A DNA stretch of 64,000 bases, taken from the NCBI GenBank assembly GCA_963840725.1, contig CAWIZY010000008.1, positions 1-64,000 of the forward strand, read 5' to 3'. Made by a program: the position numbers and the translations under genes. How positions within the stretch are numbered: the stretch's first letter is position 1; every line of letters begins with the position of its first letter. Shown here piece after piece: positions 1 through 10,519 of this stretch. The notes under the pieces are model-generated. The model worked only from the letters and a program-made list of their open reading frames with translations. It had not been told where the DNA came from and did not search any database. This DNA is from CAVWDU01 sp963840725 (GTDB taxonomy: Bacteria > Pseudomonadota > Gammaproteobacteria > Pseudomonadales > Halieaceae).

Positions 1-240
1 GTCTATTTGCAAAACATCACTTTCGCAGGCTTCAAAAAAAGGTAAGAAGATTGAGGTGCGGGGATTCTTCCACTCAAAGACATGCCGGGAAGCCAAGCCT
101 AGCCAGCCTAGTCTCAAAGACTGGCGTCGTTAGGAGTCTATACTCTGAAGTAGTTACTGGTGAAGTATTTCTCAACAACGCATATCAGGTGAGACCTCGC
201 CTCAACTGTTTAGAGAATCAGTTGAGGGTCGATAGCGTGG

Positions 241-1290
241 TTATTGTATAGGTCCTCTGAATGTCTCTTCAGAGACTTCGGCGCATTCCGGCTCGGCATC
301 ATGTTTCAATCTGAGGAATTCGCCGAGCTCCCGATTTGCCAGCTCAATATCCCAATCTTCTACATAGTCTGTTTGCCGGCCAACTATGCGGAGCATTTCT
401 CGGGAAATATTCGGGCTATAGTGTTCGATATCTTTGTAATTTTTTGGATCTTCCATCCAGTCAAATCGTGTACTGAAGTCAAGCAAGGTAATGTTCTTGT
501 GGATAGCGGCAGCGGTATATACTTCCTTCCGCAGGTGCATAAATGCCTGCGCTTCATTACCCAGCAAATAATTGAGGTATGAAAGTGGCGGCACAAATAG
601 AACGAACTGGGTTTTTGGATTCAGACTCTGCCAGTTTCACGATGTATGTGTCCAATGCGGCTCGATAACCGAGGCTCTGACCTGGTCTTCGCTGTTTTTG
701 TAGTTTAATGCAGTAATGAGCTTTGGTGCGTTTGCCGTCAAATGCACCGGCAAACTTCTTTTCCCAGGAGTTTATTCTCTCAATATCCCGGTGGCCACGT
801 CCTGCAAGGCGCTTGGCAGATTGCCAGGCACTGTCAATGGAATACAAGTAGTAAAAGTGTGTTGTCCAATCAGGCTCATAAAAGTAGAGCGGGAAAACGC
901 CGCTCTTTAATCGCTCTTCTGGATCCAGATCAAGACTGCGATAGTTGACTTCCATAAAACAGTAGTCACTGGCCTGGTCGCTAGAGCGAGTGACACTACT
1001 TTACTTTGTTCCCAGCCGGAGGACGCATTGGCTGACAGGTTAAGACTACTGGAGCCCAGATAGGGGTCCAGGTCGCTCGGTTTGAAGTTTGCGCTGTGAG
1101 AGGTACCGACCATGATCGTATCGAATTCGTACTGCTTTATGAGACCGGGAATCTGGTATCTCATGTTCTTATAAAAAACGGGGTCGCTATCACGGCGGTA
1201 GATCTGAAGTGGGTCAACGAAATAATTGAAAACCACCAGTAGCGCCGACCAAAACATGCTGAAGAAAGCAAACACTTTAACCGATTTCAT
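241..1290 (-). CDS. SGNH-like periplasmic partner of the MBOAT acyltransferase (two frameshifts)
   Basis: Three overlapping minus-strand ORFs (907-1290, 557-955, 241-594) join into one protein of about 350 residues if the frame is shifted near 930 and near 575. The N-terminus has one hydrophobic segment (residues about 5-25), consistent with a signal anchor. Then comes GTSHSANF, resembling a serine-nucleophile block, and near the C-terminus DIEHYSPN, resembling a terminal Asp-x-x-His block. This is the pattern of DltD/AlgX/AlgJ-like proteins that accept an acyl group from an MBOAT protein, and such a gene lies just upstream in the same orientation. Role as a surface-polymer O-acyltransferase partner is inferred from pattern and neighbour only. 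The two shifts cancel, so sequence error is more likely than decay. Confidence 0.6.
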
Positions 1291-1650
1291 AATTTATCAG
1301 CGCTTGTAGCTAGGCTGTTCAAGAGATTGAGGTGCTTTCGTTTGCCGTGGTCCTGATGCAGCTTGGGTGAGTAGATGCATGACCTACCTCGAGCCCGCGT
1401 GGTCTGCTGTCCCGCATTTGGATAGCTTGAGCTTATGGGTTCTCCCAAGGTTCTGGAGGTGTGTGTCCGAATGCAATTAGTTGTTTTTATTTCGCTGTCG
1501 AACAAGGGCAGTGGTAAGAACCACAGCGAAAGGCAATGGGCAGAAGTCTTCATGTCGAGCCTACACACTGGTTCTTACGATTGAGAAAGACATAAGTTCT
1601 AGCCAACTGAGTTTATTCACGAATTAACTGGACCCTGGTAAGAATTATTT
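1291..1650. other. 360-bp gap between MBOAT gene and its partner
   Basis: No convincing gene. A 93-codon minus-strand ORF (1287-1568) has no recognisable domain, is rich in Ser, Thr and Arg, and looks random. The gap is long for two genes expected to be co-transcribed, so a promoter or lost sequence is possible. I see no clear terminator or promoter. Confidence 0.4.
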
Positions 1651-3146
1651 CTAGAACTGAAAGTACAAAAATTCACTAATCTGATTCATAGACGCGATGG
1701 ACCAAACCAATAGAAACGGTGTTACAACAGAGAGCCCTAACCGAAACGCGCGCGTGTTCTTCACCCTGCGGGACTCTCCGTTATCGGGTTCATTGGTAGC
1801 CATAGACAGGATCTCATGCGAATTCGGGCACATAAAAGCGATAAAAGCACACGCCAAAATAAGGGTAAGGGCTCGGACAGCGTTCATATCACCAATCAGC
1901 GGTTGCTCCGTAAAGTTGGCTACCGTGAGCGTGTTAAGCTCAGTAGCTGCAGTCAGGATGGTCAAGGCTCCGGAGAACGTCTCGGCTCGAAAGACTCCCA
2001 GGCGGCAATAACACACAAAAATGTAATCATTATTGATGTCATACGATATACGCGGCCTTGGGTGCCAGACCAACCAATAGCGTTGCAAAGGTTATTCCAG
2101 GCGTGGTTGATTACCAGATAGGTGCCATGCATTGCGCCCCAAATAACAAAATTCCAGCTCGCCCCGTGCCACAGGCCACCCAGCAGCATGGTCAGGAAAA
2201 GGTTGATATAGCGTCTGACAGGGCCCTTGCGGTTGCCGCCGAGGGCGATGTAGAGATAGTCGCGTAGAAAGCGTGACAAAGTCATATGCCAGCGTCGCCA
2301 AAAATCACTGATGGAACTCGCTTTGTATGGCGAGTTGAAGTTGATAGGGAGAATAATGCCGAACATCCTGCCTATGCCCAGTGCCATGTCCGTATACCCG
2401 GAAAAATCAAAATACAGTTGAAACGTATAGGCCAACGTACCTATCCAGGCCTCGATGGCAGTGACATCCAGCCCTTGATCAGCCGCACCGAACACGGGAG
2501 TTGCATAAATTGCCAGGTTGTCTGCCACAACAACTTTTTTGAACAAGCCGATGCTGAACTGTACCAACCCAAGCCAGAATAGTTCCGGTTTTATCCAATG
2601 CTTGGCTTTATCCATAAATTGCGGGAGCATTTCCTTGTGATGCACAATCGGACCGGCGATCAGCTGCGGGAAAAACGTCACAAACAGGCAGTAGTGAACA
2701 AACTTATATTCCTTTACCTCACCCCGGTATGCATCGACGAGGTAGGCGATCTGCTGAAAAGTGAAAAATGAAATCGCAAGAGGGAGAACAATTCCCGGGA
2801 GGGGCAAAGTCTCTCCGAGGATCAGTCCAAGATTCTCCACAAAAAAATCTGCATATTTGTAATAGGCAAGCGCTAAAAGGTTGGCTGTGACACCTGCGAT
2901 GAGCAGGGCTTTTTTCCTGGCCGAAGATAGCTCACCCGACAAGAGCATGCCCATCAGGTAGTTGCCCAAGATCGAGGTGATCAGGATAGGAAGGTAGCTG
3001 AGTTTCCAGTAGGCGTAGTAGATTAGGGACGCTATGCAAAGCACAAGGAATGCACTTTCGCGTCCCAATTTTATTCTACTAGAGTAATAAGCGAACAGCG
3101 TTAACGGAAGGAACAGCCCGATAAAAATGTAGGAGTTAAATAGCAC
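1651..3146 (-). CDS. MBOAT family O-acyltransferase (AlgI-like), one frameshift
   Basis: The protein is about 498 residues once the ORF 1962-3146 is joined to the ORF 1651-2088 by a frame change near 2010. It is a polytopic membrane protein of the membrane-bound O-acyltransferase family, which moves acyl groups across the inner membrane to periplasmic acceptors such as alginate. Family marks include DFSGYTDMALGIG, FWRRWHMTLSRFLRDYLYI and the catalytic His region LGGLWHGASWNFVIWG near residue 320. The length matches AlgI-type proteins. The neighbour downstream on the same strand (241-1290) is the expected SGNH-type partner. The substrate is unknown; no alginate genes are visible here. Confidence 0.85.
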
Positions 3147-3577
3147 GTGGCCTGGCTTCCAATGGTCATCCCGTTAACAGGATATTCTTTTCGTATCCCT
3201 TGGTGGCAAGAAACGCCAAGCCAGGGTAATCCTTCCTATGCCGTCAAAAATCGGAGGCCCTTAGTCTGAGGCCACGGGACGGCAAACTCTACATCTTGTC
3301 AATGCCTGGACTGTCACTAAAACAGAGACACGTTTATCCTGGTATCGAGGATCTTCTCACTGTCACCTGTAGTTTGGTATGTTGAGTGCTACCACGCACC
3401 GGGTTAGATAAACATCAGTGATGTTGATGAATCATGCTAGCCCAACCCTGGTGTCCCGGCCAGTGTGTTCTTGACTGTATCGAGGTATAAATGGCGCCGG
3501 GTACGATAATTTGCAGAGTCCGTCCCACTCTGAGCATGCGGTCTGCGGAAAAATACTGTAGACCCCTGCTGGGATGG
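3147..3577. other. Intergenic, 430 bp
   Basis: No gene recognised on either strand. The 95-codon minus ORF reaching 3415 is the out-of-frame continuation of the sulfotransferase gene. No clear repeat or RNA gene is seen. It probably carries the promoter for the minus-strand MBOAT gene, but I could not pick out boxes with confidence. Confidence 0.4.
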
Positions 3578-4487
3578 TCATATATCGACGCTCGATAGTT
3601 CCGGATTATGCCGGGAGTCGAAGCCTGATCTTGCAGTGGTAAAGCGTTCCTGAAGCTCCATGCAGAGCGTGAAAACATCATCATCAATTGGCGGACACGC
3701 ATTCTTGCGCAAAGAGCGTGAGTGGACCTTTCGTGTGATCCAGGGTGACATGTCGGGAATGCCGGTAAACGCGAAAACTTCCGACATCGCCCTGTTCGGA
3801 TCGGTGACCAGGTCCTCGTAGCGCACGATCATCACTCTTTTCGTCCCGATCGAGATTCTGTTCGAAGAAGAATATCTTCCGGTAATACCACTGCAGCGCC
3901 GCGCCAGTGTCGGCTTCGTTGAGTTCCGGCCGTTCGAAACGTTGTATGACTTCCCAGGTTTCATCCGACATGCCGCGGCCACGCCAACCGGCCATGTTTA
4001 CTGTCTTTGGCGATGTTGTGCGCCCGCAGGCGAAGCCCGAAAAATTCCAGATACAGGAGTTCACACAGTCACGAAAATCTCGCAGAATCCATGTAGCCTT
4101 TGCCGGAGTAAACTTGTCGAGCAAGATGTACGTCTGGTCCAGTTCGCACAGGCTCTTGATGACAAAAAACTCAGCGGATGATTTTTTTCTTAGTTCACGG
4201 ATCTTGTCGGTGTTGCGCATCTGGAAATAGTCGAATGCGCGCTTGTCGTCCTCGGGATAACAGTCTGTGTACTTACTCCACTCAAACAGCTGCATCAGTA
4301 ATTTTGAGCCGGACCGCTGCATGCCCGGGATCAGTATGCATTTCTGTTCCACGGAGAGACCGTGAAGTTTGCGTCCTAATGCCTTTCTGTTCAGCCAGAC
4401 TTTGCGTTCAATGTTGGTCTTGAAGTCGAGTATGTCCTTGTCCCGCAATTCGTCGGGCATTGGTTTAAAGGGTTGATGCGTTGTCAC
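3578..4487 (-). CDS. Sulfotransferase family protein (one frameshift)
   Basis: Two ORFs (3684-4487 and 3578-3982) join near 3835 to give about 300 residues. Sulfotransferases move sulfate from PAPS to a hydroxyl or amino group. The 5'-phosphosulfate loop is IPGMQRSGSKLLMQL near residue 55 and the 3'-phosphate motif is WILRDFRDCVNSCIW near residue 135. The second frame supplies VRYEDLVTDPNRAMSEVFAF, the usual C-terminal block of this family. No signal peptide or membrane helix is seen, so it is probably cytoplasmic. The acceptor is unknown. The neighbouring MBOAT gene suggests a shared surface glycan as target, which is inference. Confidence 0.8.
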
Positions 4488-4880
4488 TTAACAAGTCCTT
4501 GAACTCGAGTTCTGTGCGGGCATATCGGTGGGCTCGACCAGAAACAAAAAAAACGGGCCCGCGGGCTGAATCGCCAAGGGCGACAAGATCGATCAGCTAC
4601 TGCCCATACCGCCTGCATTCCAGCAGGTCGGCTAGGCTTATAACCCATAGGCGGATAGTATAATTGCTAGCGCTGATGGCTTGTCAAACCGAGGCATCTG
4701 CCAGATGAGCCGCATCGAAAGTCAGAGAGTGTGACTGGCTGAGCAGAAACAGGCCGGGCATTCATCAGACAGGCCGGTTTCGAGTGGCAGGGTTCGTGAA
4801 GACGGAACCCAAAGAGGCAGCTGGCGTCGTGCTTTCCGTTGGTCGGAGCCTCGACGCTAGCATAAATCCAGTGCGCTGGA
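4488..4880. other. Intergenic, 393 bp
   Basis: Lies between the starts of the sulfotransferase gene and the end of the protease gene, both on the minus strand. A TATAAT-like box is present on the plus strand near 4658 inside AT-rich sequence, and TATACT can be read on the minus strand at the same place, so a promoter for the sulfotransferase may lie here. No gene is recognised. Confidence 0.35.
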
Positions 4881-7082
4881 TTAGTTTTCGTTCAGCAACA
4901 GGTTGGTGACGCCCCATTTGTATTTGCCGTTAGAGTGGACAAACAAGATCGTATTCGTGCCTGGTCTTTGTGAGCTCAAGGGCAACTGAAAGATATCCCC
5001 ATTATTCAGCTCATTCGGGTCCGGTGGACAGATTGCCAAGTTTTCGCCGTTAAGGTAAACGGTAATTCCCGCCGTGTATCGATAGCAAAACCGTCGAGCT
5101 GCAGATTCATGGCAGCACCGGTCGAAGCGAAAGTCGCCGCAAACTCGTTGGCGTGCTCATTGGAGCCGTACTTGTTGCCGTACTCGCCGGTTTCCAGAAT
5201 CCCGGGGAAGAGTACAATCGGGCCTGAACCGTCGTCCGTTCCTTCATCCGGGTCGTCCATCGTCCTTCGGTGATTTCTCTAAGTAGCAGGTTGGTCACGC
5301 CCCATTTGTAGAGTCCGTTAGAGTGTTCGAACGTGATCACGTTGGTGCCAGCGGCCTGATTCGATGCTTCGAGTGTAAATATGTCTCCGGCATTCAGCGC
5401 ATTACCGGGCCCCACGGAGAGATTGCCGATCTTTGTACCGTTAAGGCGGACTGTGACCTCTCCTCTGGTGTCGATATCGTAGCCATCGAGTGTGAGTACC
5501 ATGTCCACGCCAGTTGCCTCGAACCGGGCATTGACTCAGCCCTGGGTGCAGGTCGGTGCCCCACTTGTTACCGTATTCGCCGGTATCGACGATGGCCAGG
5601 TAAGCACGATCGTTTCGCCTCTCGTCTGCCGGATCGGGCTCGGGCTCAGGCTCAGGCTCAGGGGCGGGCTCAGGTCAGGGGAGGCTCGGCTCGGCGGCTC
5701 CACGACTTCGCCGGTCAACGCCGCGAGTGCTGCATCTAACTGGATCCGAGGCGTGGCGATGCCATTCCGGCTGTCGACTACCGTCTCACCCGAACTGGTC
5801 AGGGTGGCCATCAAGTGATCGATCGATGCAGAGGGCGCAGCAGATTTCAAGAGTGCAAAAGCGCCCGCCACATGCGGTGCTGCCATGGACGTGCCACTCC
5901 AGGTGGCGAATACAGTGCCGGGTATCGATGATCTAATGCCGCTCCCGGGCGCCAGCAGGTCCAGCTCGGCCATGCTGTTTGAGAAATCATCCACGACGTC
6001 CCCGCTGGAGACCGAGCCGACGCTCACGATGTCATCGATACAGGCCGGGAATCCAATGGCGTTGGAGTAGCGGTTGTTACCCGAAGAGGCGACAGCGGCC
6101 GTTCCTGCAGACTGCAAGTCTCGACAATGTCGGTGAAGGCGGGGTAAACGTTGTTGCAGCTCCCTGTGTACCTGCCACCACCAAGGCTCATATTCGCGCT
6201 GGCGACCGAGTACTGATTGCGTTGATCATAGAGCCAATCCAGAGCCATCAGCACGTCAGAGTAGTAGGCGAGCACTGATCCATTGTCCATCAGCGAAAAT
6301 ACCTGGATAGCGATCAGGTCAGCCCCTGGAGCAACACCGGTAAACCTGCTGTCACTGCCGCCGGCGATGCCGGCCACATGGGTTCCATGACGACAAGAAT
6401 TGCCCGCTCCGCAGTTTGCGCCTGCACCCTGACCGAACTGCTGTTCTGAGCCGTCGGGGCATAAGCTGGTGGAGCCGCTGGATGTGGTAGAGAAACAGGC
6501 CTCGGCAACGACTTTGTCTGCAAGACTCGGGTGGCTGGTGTCGACACCCGTGTCGAGAATGGCAACGGCCTGACCGATGCCGGTGTAGCCTAGACTCCAT
6601 ACATTATCGACGCCTATCTGCGGGGCGCTGACGTCTAGCGTAGGCTCAAGCAGGATGTCTTCCCGGATGCTGCTCACTTCGCTCATCAGGCGCAGTGAAT
6701 CCAGTTCTGCAGCGGTGACCTCCATTGATAGCGCAGCCACGTTGTGAAATTTCTTGACGCCGCGCTGTGTACCTGAGGCAGAGAGCACTTTTTCCTGCAC
6801 CCTGATGATTGCGTTACGGTAGCTCGCCAAACCGTCCGGTGACCGTTCCAGGCCGGGCGGCGTAGCCGCTCGTTGATCCAGCTCCGGCTCGCCGGTAAGT
6901 TCCACGATAATCCGGGTTGTGCCGGTATTTTGAATCTGTGCCTTCAGATTACGAGCAGTGCGCGCGTCGAGCTTGATCTGCTTGGCCTGTGGCGAGGCCG
7001 CCATGCCCTGGGGGATAATGCCGCCCGCCAGTGCTGCACAAAAGCCCCATATAACGAGCCGTTTCTTACCGTTAACGAACAT
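4881..7082 (-). CDS. Secreted subtilisin-like (S8) serine protease with tandem C-terminal domains
   Basis: About 733 residues when several frame changes (near 6110, 5540 and 5150) are applied. The order is: signal peptide (about 1-29, ending QGMAAS); inhibitor-I9-like propeptide (about 40-150); S8 catalytic domain with Asp in AILDTGVDTSHPS, His in CRHGTHVAGIAGG and Ser in WSGTSMAAPHVAGAFAL; a Glu-Pro linker; and two C-terminal repeats of roughly 115 residues. Each repeat contains TGEYGNK, then an LDGxxIDTR strand, and ends HSNGxYKWGVTNLLL. The gene stops at 4881 just after the second copy. The catalytic triad is complete, so an active extracellular protease is expected. The function of the tandem domains is unknown; they may bind carbohydrate or the cell surface. 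Confidence 0.85.
5633..5679 (-). repeat. GGCTCA hexamer run encoding a Glu-Pro linker
   Basis: A run of GGCTCA/GGCTCG hexamers reads as EPEPEPEPDP on the minus strand, in the frame that continues into the first C-terminal domain of the protease. Such linkers usually separate a catalytic domain from binding domains. The reading frame of the upstream catalytic ORF passes through in another phase (SLSLSPSP), so an indel sits in or beside the repeat. Confidence 0.75.
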
Positions 7083-7572
7083 GTTTTGCTCCTCGACTTG
7101 AAACCGGGTTGGGGCTTGTCTGCGTCAGCGCCTGGAGAGACCGCACAGAGAAACTGTGCCACCCTATTAAATAGTTAATATTAACTTATAAGATATAATC
7201 ACCGGTTATAGTGTGCGAGGGGTACAGTGGGCTGACAACCGTTTTGAGGAGGAATGTACAGAAAAGCATTTTTGGCCTTAAATTCGTGTATCTGGCCCTT
7301 TCCAGCAGTTACTGCCTGCAGAATTGTCCTGTCAGCACCACTTTGACATCGCACAATGGCAAGTGCGCATGCGCATGAGGCTGCAGAGAAATTGCGGTTT
7401 CTTGTAGGGCGGTAAAGAGGCTGGTAGGGATCAGGGTAGTTATATTAAATTCAAGGATAACCCAAATGGGGCAGAAGTGGTACCCCGGGACGCCAGTTCA
7501 CCTGGGCTTTTTTGCGGTGCTGTTATCGGTGTATCTTGCGCCATCCGCTTGATGTTGCAGATACTACTTGAA
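7083..7572. other. Upstream region of the protease gene, 490 bp
   Basis: No protein gene recognised. The segment just upstream of the protease (7160-7205) is AT-rich (TTAATATTAACTTATAAG) and probably holds its promoter. A terminator-like hairpin on the plus strand lies at 7484-7513. Because no plus-strand gene precedes that hairpin, a short untranslated transcript from about 7400 is possible. Confidence 0.4.
7484..7513 (+). terminator. Rho-independent terminator-like hairpin
   Basis: CCCGGG and CCTGGG pair over six base pairs, including one G-U, across an 11-base loop and are followed by CTTTTTT. The T run is only on the plus strand. No plus-strand gene lies directly upstream, so what it terminates is unknown. 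Confidence 0.5.
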
Positions 7573-7659
7573 TGGTACCGGAGGCCGGACTTGAACCGGC
7601 ACGCTATTTCTAGCACCGGATTTTGAATCCGGCGTGTCTACCAATTTCACCACTCCGGC
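7573..7659 (-). tRNA. tRNA-Leu (anticodon CAA)
   Basis: The reverse strand folds as a class II tRNA. The acceptor arm GCCGGAG pairs with CTCCGGT, the anticodon stem CCGGA/TCCGG encloses the loop TTCAAAA (anticodon CAA, reads UUG), a long variable arm follows, the T arm contains GGTTCAAGTCC, and CCA is encoded at the 3' end (7573-7575). The sequence closely resembles the known E. coli tRNA-Leu(CAA). It is 87 nt long including CCA. Confidence 0.95.
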
Positions 7660-7762
7660 AGAGTCAGGGTCGGACGGGAAAGCCTGAAAGAGCCCAACGC
7701 TTCCCGGTCCGCCCGAACGCGCAGGATTATAGCAACCGCCGGTCAAACTACAATAATTTTCC

Positions 7763-7790
7763 TTAACCGAAAGCGAATAGGCGTTAGAAT
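7763..7790 (+). promoter_or_regulatory. Putative sigma-70 promoter for the 80-aa protein gene
   Basis: TTAACC (7763-7768) and TAGAAT (7785-7790) are separated by 16 bp. They lie about 85 bp upstream of the ATG at 7876, in the divergent gap between tRNA-Leu and that gene. Confidence 0.4.
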
Positions 7791-7875
7791 CCCCGCCCTC
7801 ATGCGGGACTGCCTGGTGGCGGTCTCGTGTCTGTTCTGAGTACCCCAAGATACCCCAAGAGAAAGGATCTCAAGT

Positions 7876-8118
7876 ATGAAACTGGTTAAGAAGACCGACG
7901 ACTATACGATCTACCAGCGGCGCGACGGTCGTCATGCCGTCAAGGACGCCAGCAAGGCGTCGGTGAATGGTGACGAGAAAGCGCGCATTCTGACAGAAGA
8001 AGGGCTGATCGCTGCCCCGAAGGTGGCGGCCCCAGAAGAGTCAGCGCCCGAAGCACCGGCAGAGGACGCTGCAGAGTCCGAAGCTGTTGCAGATGACAGC
8101 GGCGAAGCGACGGCTTAA
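7876..8118 (+). CDS. Small acidic conserved hypothetical protein (80 aa)
   Basis: The N-terminal half (MKLVKKTDDYTIYQRRDGR, then HAVKD and DEKARILTEEGLI) looks like a folded, conserved domain of small gammaproteobacterial proteins. The C-terminal half is an Ala-Glu-Asp-rich, probably disordered tail. A good ribosome site (GAAAGGA) lies 9 bases before the ATG. No function is known to me. It is followed by queA about 130 bp downstream on the same strand. Confidence 0.75.
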   Translation: MKLVKKTDDYTIYQRRDGRHAVKDASKASVNGDEKARILTEEGLIAAPKVAAPEESAPEAPAEDAAESEAVADDSGEATA

Positions 8119-8246
8119 GCCCGGCCGCCAGGGCCGCTAGTGCGTCTGCCGACCCCTGGTTGGCGGGCGCACGGAGCGCATGGCAACTCAGTGCCCATTC
8201 GCGGAACTGCAGGAGCCGCGCGCTGCGCCACCGCATGGTCATGCCA

Positions 8247-9311
8247 ATGAAACGCAGCGACTTCGATTTTCAACTTCCCCCTGAACTGATTGCCCAGCAC
8301 CCTCTGCCAGAGCGGGATGCGAGTCGGTTGCTGTGCCTGGACGGGGATAGCGGCGCCATTGTTCATCGCCAGTTCCGGGACATCCTCGACCTGCTGGATC
8401 CCGAGGACCTGCTGGTGTTCAATAATACCCGGGTCATACCCGCCAGGCTCTGGGGGCGGAAGGACACCGGCGGCAAGCTGGAGATCCTCATTGAGCGGAT
8501 TACCGGCAGCAATACCGCGCTTGCTCACATCCGTTGCAGCAAATCCCCACGCCCCGGCACGCTGATCTATCTCAGTGAGCGCGAGGGCGGCGAACCCGGG
8601 AACCTGACTCTGACCGTCACCGGCCGCGATGGCGAGCTGTATTGTCTGACTGCCTCGCCACCGACGCCTTCCATGACCGATCTGCTGCAGGCAATCGGTC
8701 ATATGCCGCTGCCGCCCTATATCGACCGTGAGGACGAAGAGGCTGACCAGTCCCGCTATCAGACTGTGTATGCCGAACGCGACGGGGCCGTGGCGGCGCC
8801 GACGGCGGGCCTGCACTTTAGCGAGGCCCTGTTGGAGCAAATCCATGCCCGTGGTGTTCGCAGCGCGACAGTGACCCTGCATGTCGGTGCAGGCACCTTT
8901 CAACCGGTACGCACCGAGGATATCAGGCAGCACCGGATGCACAGTGAGTTTGCAGTGGTAGGCCAGGCGGTCTGCGATGCCGTGCGCGATACCCGACGAC
9001 GGGGTGGGCGCGTAGTAGCGGTGGGCACGACGGCAGTTCGTTCGCTGGAGTCGGCCAGCACTGAGGCGGGCGACATCCACCCCTTCGAAGGTGACACCGC
9101 TATTTTTATCTACCCCGGTTATGAGTTTCGCAACGTGGACGTGTTGATCACCAATTTCCACCTGCCTGAATCGACGCTCATGATGTTGGTCAGCGCGTTG
9201 GCCGGTCGAGAGCACATTATGGCGGCGTACCGGGAGGCCATTGAGCAGCGCTACCGGTTTTTCAGTTACGGTGACGCCATGATGATTAGCGCGTCGGGTC
9301 AGCCCCGGTGA
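8247..9311 (+). CDS. queA: S-adenosylmethionine:tRNA ribosyltransferase-isomerase
   Basis: Converts 7-aminomethyl-7-deazaguanine in tRNA to epoxyqueuosine using the ribosyl part of SAM, the penultimate step of queuosine synthesis. The start MKRSDFDFQLPPELIAQHPL is the canonical QueA N-terminus, so I use the ATG at 8247 and not the upstream in-frame starts. Family blocks include LLVFNNTRVIPARLWG, AAPTAGLHFSEALL and LHVGAGTFQPVRTEDI, then VGTTAVRSLESA and LITNFHLPESTLMMLVSA. Length is 354 residues, normal for the family. The stop overlaps the next gene, tgt, by 4 bp (GTGA), indicating translational coupling within the queuosine pathway. Confidence 0.97.
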   Translation: MKRSDFDFQLPPELIAQHPLPERDASRLLCLDGDSGAIVHRQFRDILDLLDPEDLLVFNNTRVIPARLWGRKDTGGKLEILIERITGSNTALAHIRCSKSPRPGTLIYLSEREGGEPGNLTLTVTGRDGELYCLTASPPTPSMTDLLQAIGHMPLPPYIDREDEEADQSRYQTVYAERDGAVAAPTAGLHFSEALLEQIHARGVRSATVTLHVGAGTFQPVRTEDIRQHRMHSEFAVVGQAVCDAVRDTRRRGGRVVAVGTTAVRSLESASTEAGDIHPFEGDTAIFIYPGYEFRNVDVLITNFHLPESTLMMLVSALAGREHIMAAYREAIEQRYRFFSYGDAMMISASGQPR

Positions 9312-10429
9312 GCGAGTCCTGTCGAATGCGGTTTCGAAGCACGGCATCGGATGGCCTCGCGCGGCGCGGTCAGCTCAGTTTTCCCCGTGGCACCGTCGAG
9401 ACGCCAGCCTTTATGCCAGTGGGAACCTACGGCACGGTAAAAGGCATGTTGCCACGCGATATTCGCGCCATTGGTGCTGAAATTCTGCTGGGTAATACCT
9501 TTCACTTGTGGCTCAGGCCAGGCACGGACATTATCGAACAGCACGGGGGTCTGCACCAGTTTATGGGCTGGGACGGCCCGATACTGACCGACTCCGGCGG
9601 TTTTCAGGTCTTTAGTCTGGGTAAGATGCGCAAAATCAGCGAGGAAGGTGTGCGCTTTCAGTCGCCGGTCGATGGCTCGAAAGTCTTCCTGGATCCTGAA
9701 CGCTCGATGGCTATCCAGCGCAGTTTGGGTGCGGACATCGTGATGATTTTTGACGAGTGCACCCCGTATCCGGCTACGGAGGCGGAGGCCCGGGCGTCAA
9801 TGGCCCTGTCTTTGCGCTGGGCGCAGCGCAGCAAAGCTGCCCACGGGGACAGCAGCGCGGCGCTGTTCGGCATTGTGCAAGGCGGGATGTACCCGCAGCT
9901 GCGGGAGGAATCACTGGCGGGGCTGGCGCAGATTGGATTCGACGGTTATGCCATTGGGGGTCTCTCTGTCGGTGAGCCCAAAGAGGATATGCTGGCCGTG
10001 CTGGAGGCCCTGCAGTCCAGCTTGCCGGTTTCCAGGCCGCGTTACCTTATGGGAGTGGGCACGCCGGCAGATCTGCTCGAAGGTGTGCGCCGGGGAATTG
10101 ATATGTTTGATTGCGTGATGCCCACGCGCAATGCCCGCAATGGTAACTTGTTCACGTCCAGGGGTGGCCTCAAACTGCGCAATGCACGCCACAAAACGAG
10201 TACGCTGCCGCTGGACGAGGCGTGCAGCTGCTACACCTGCCAGAATTTCAGTCGGGCATACCTCCATCACCTGGACAAGTGCAATGAAATCCTTGGATCA
10301 CAGCTCAATACCATTCATAACCTGCATTTTTATCAGGCGCATATGGCTGCGATTCGAGAGGCCATCGAACAGGGCCAGCTTGAATCCTTCGCGGCGGCTT
10401 TCTATGCGCAACAGGCTCGCGGTGTATAG
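9308..10429 (+). CDS. tgt: tRNA-guanine transglycosylase
   Basis: Exchanges guanine-34 of tRNAs with GUN anticodons for preQ1, the step before QueA. Visible marks are FMPVGTYGTVKGMLP, LTDSGGFQVFSLG with the first catalytic Asp, IVQGGMYPQLR, GVGTPADLLEGVRRGIDMFD with the nucleophile Asp, and the zinc site CSCYTCxxFSRAYLHHL. It is 373 residues from the GTG at 9308, which overlaps the queA stop; an ATG six codons in (9326) is an alternative start. In many gammaproteobacteria yajC-secDF follows; here a NUDIX gene follows instead. Confidence 0.97.
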   Translation: MSESCRMRFRSTASDGLARRGQLSFPRGTVETPAFMPVGTYGTVKGMLPRDIRAIGAEILLGNTFHLWLRPGTDIIEQHGGLHQFMGWDGPILTDSGGFQVFSLGKMRKISEEGVRFQSPVDGSKVFLDPERSMAIQRSLGADIVMIFDECTPYPATEAEARASMALSLRWAQRSKAAHGDSSAALFGIVQGGMYPQLREESLAGLAQIGFDGYAIGGLSVGEPKEDMLAVLEALQSSLPVSRPRYLMGVGTPADLLEGVRRGIDMFDCVMPTRNARNGNLFTSRGGLKLRNARHKTSTLPLDEACSCYTCQNFSRAYLHHLDKCNEILGSQLNTIHNLHFYQAHMAAIREAIEQGQLESFAAAFYAQQARGV

Positions 10430-10519
10430 CGCGGCAGAGCGCGCGGCCCGCCTGGGGGTCTGCCCGACCGGGCCTTCCCTATTGAGCCTTCCCGTGGCCA
10501 GAACGGAGCCATTTGACTA

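Noticed and set aside
1287..1568. 93-codon ORF in the gap between the acylation genes
   Set aside because: No recognisable motif and composition unlike neighbouring proteins.
8115..9347. 410-codon minus-strand ORF
   Set aside because: Antisense shadow of queA, with no recognisable domain; queA is certain.
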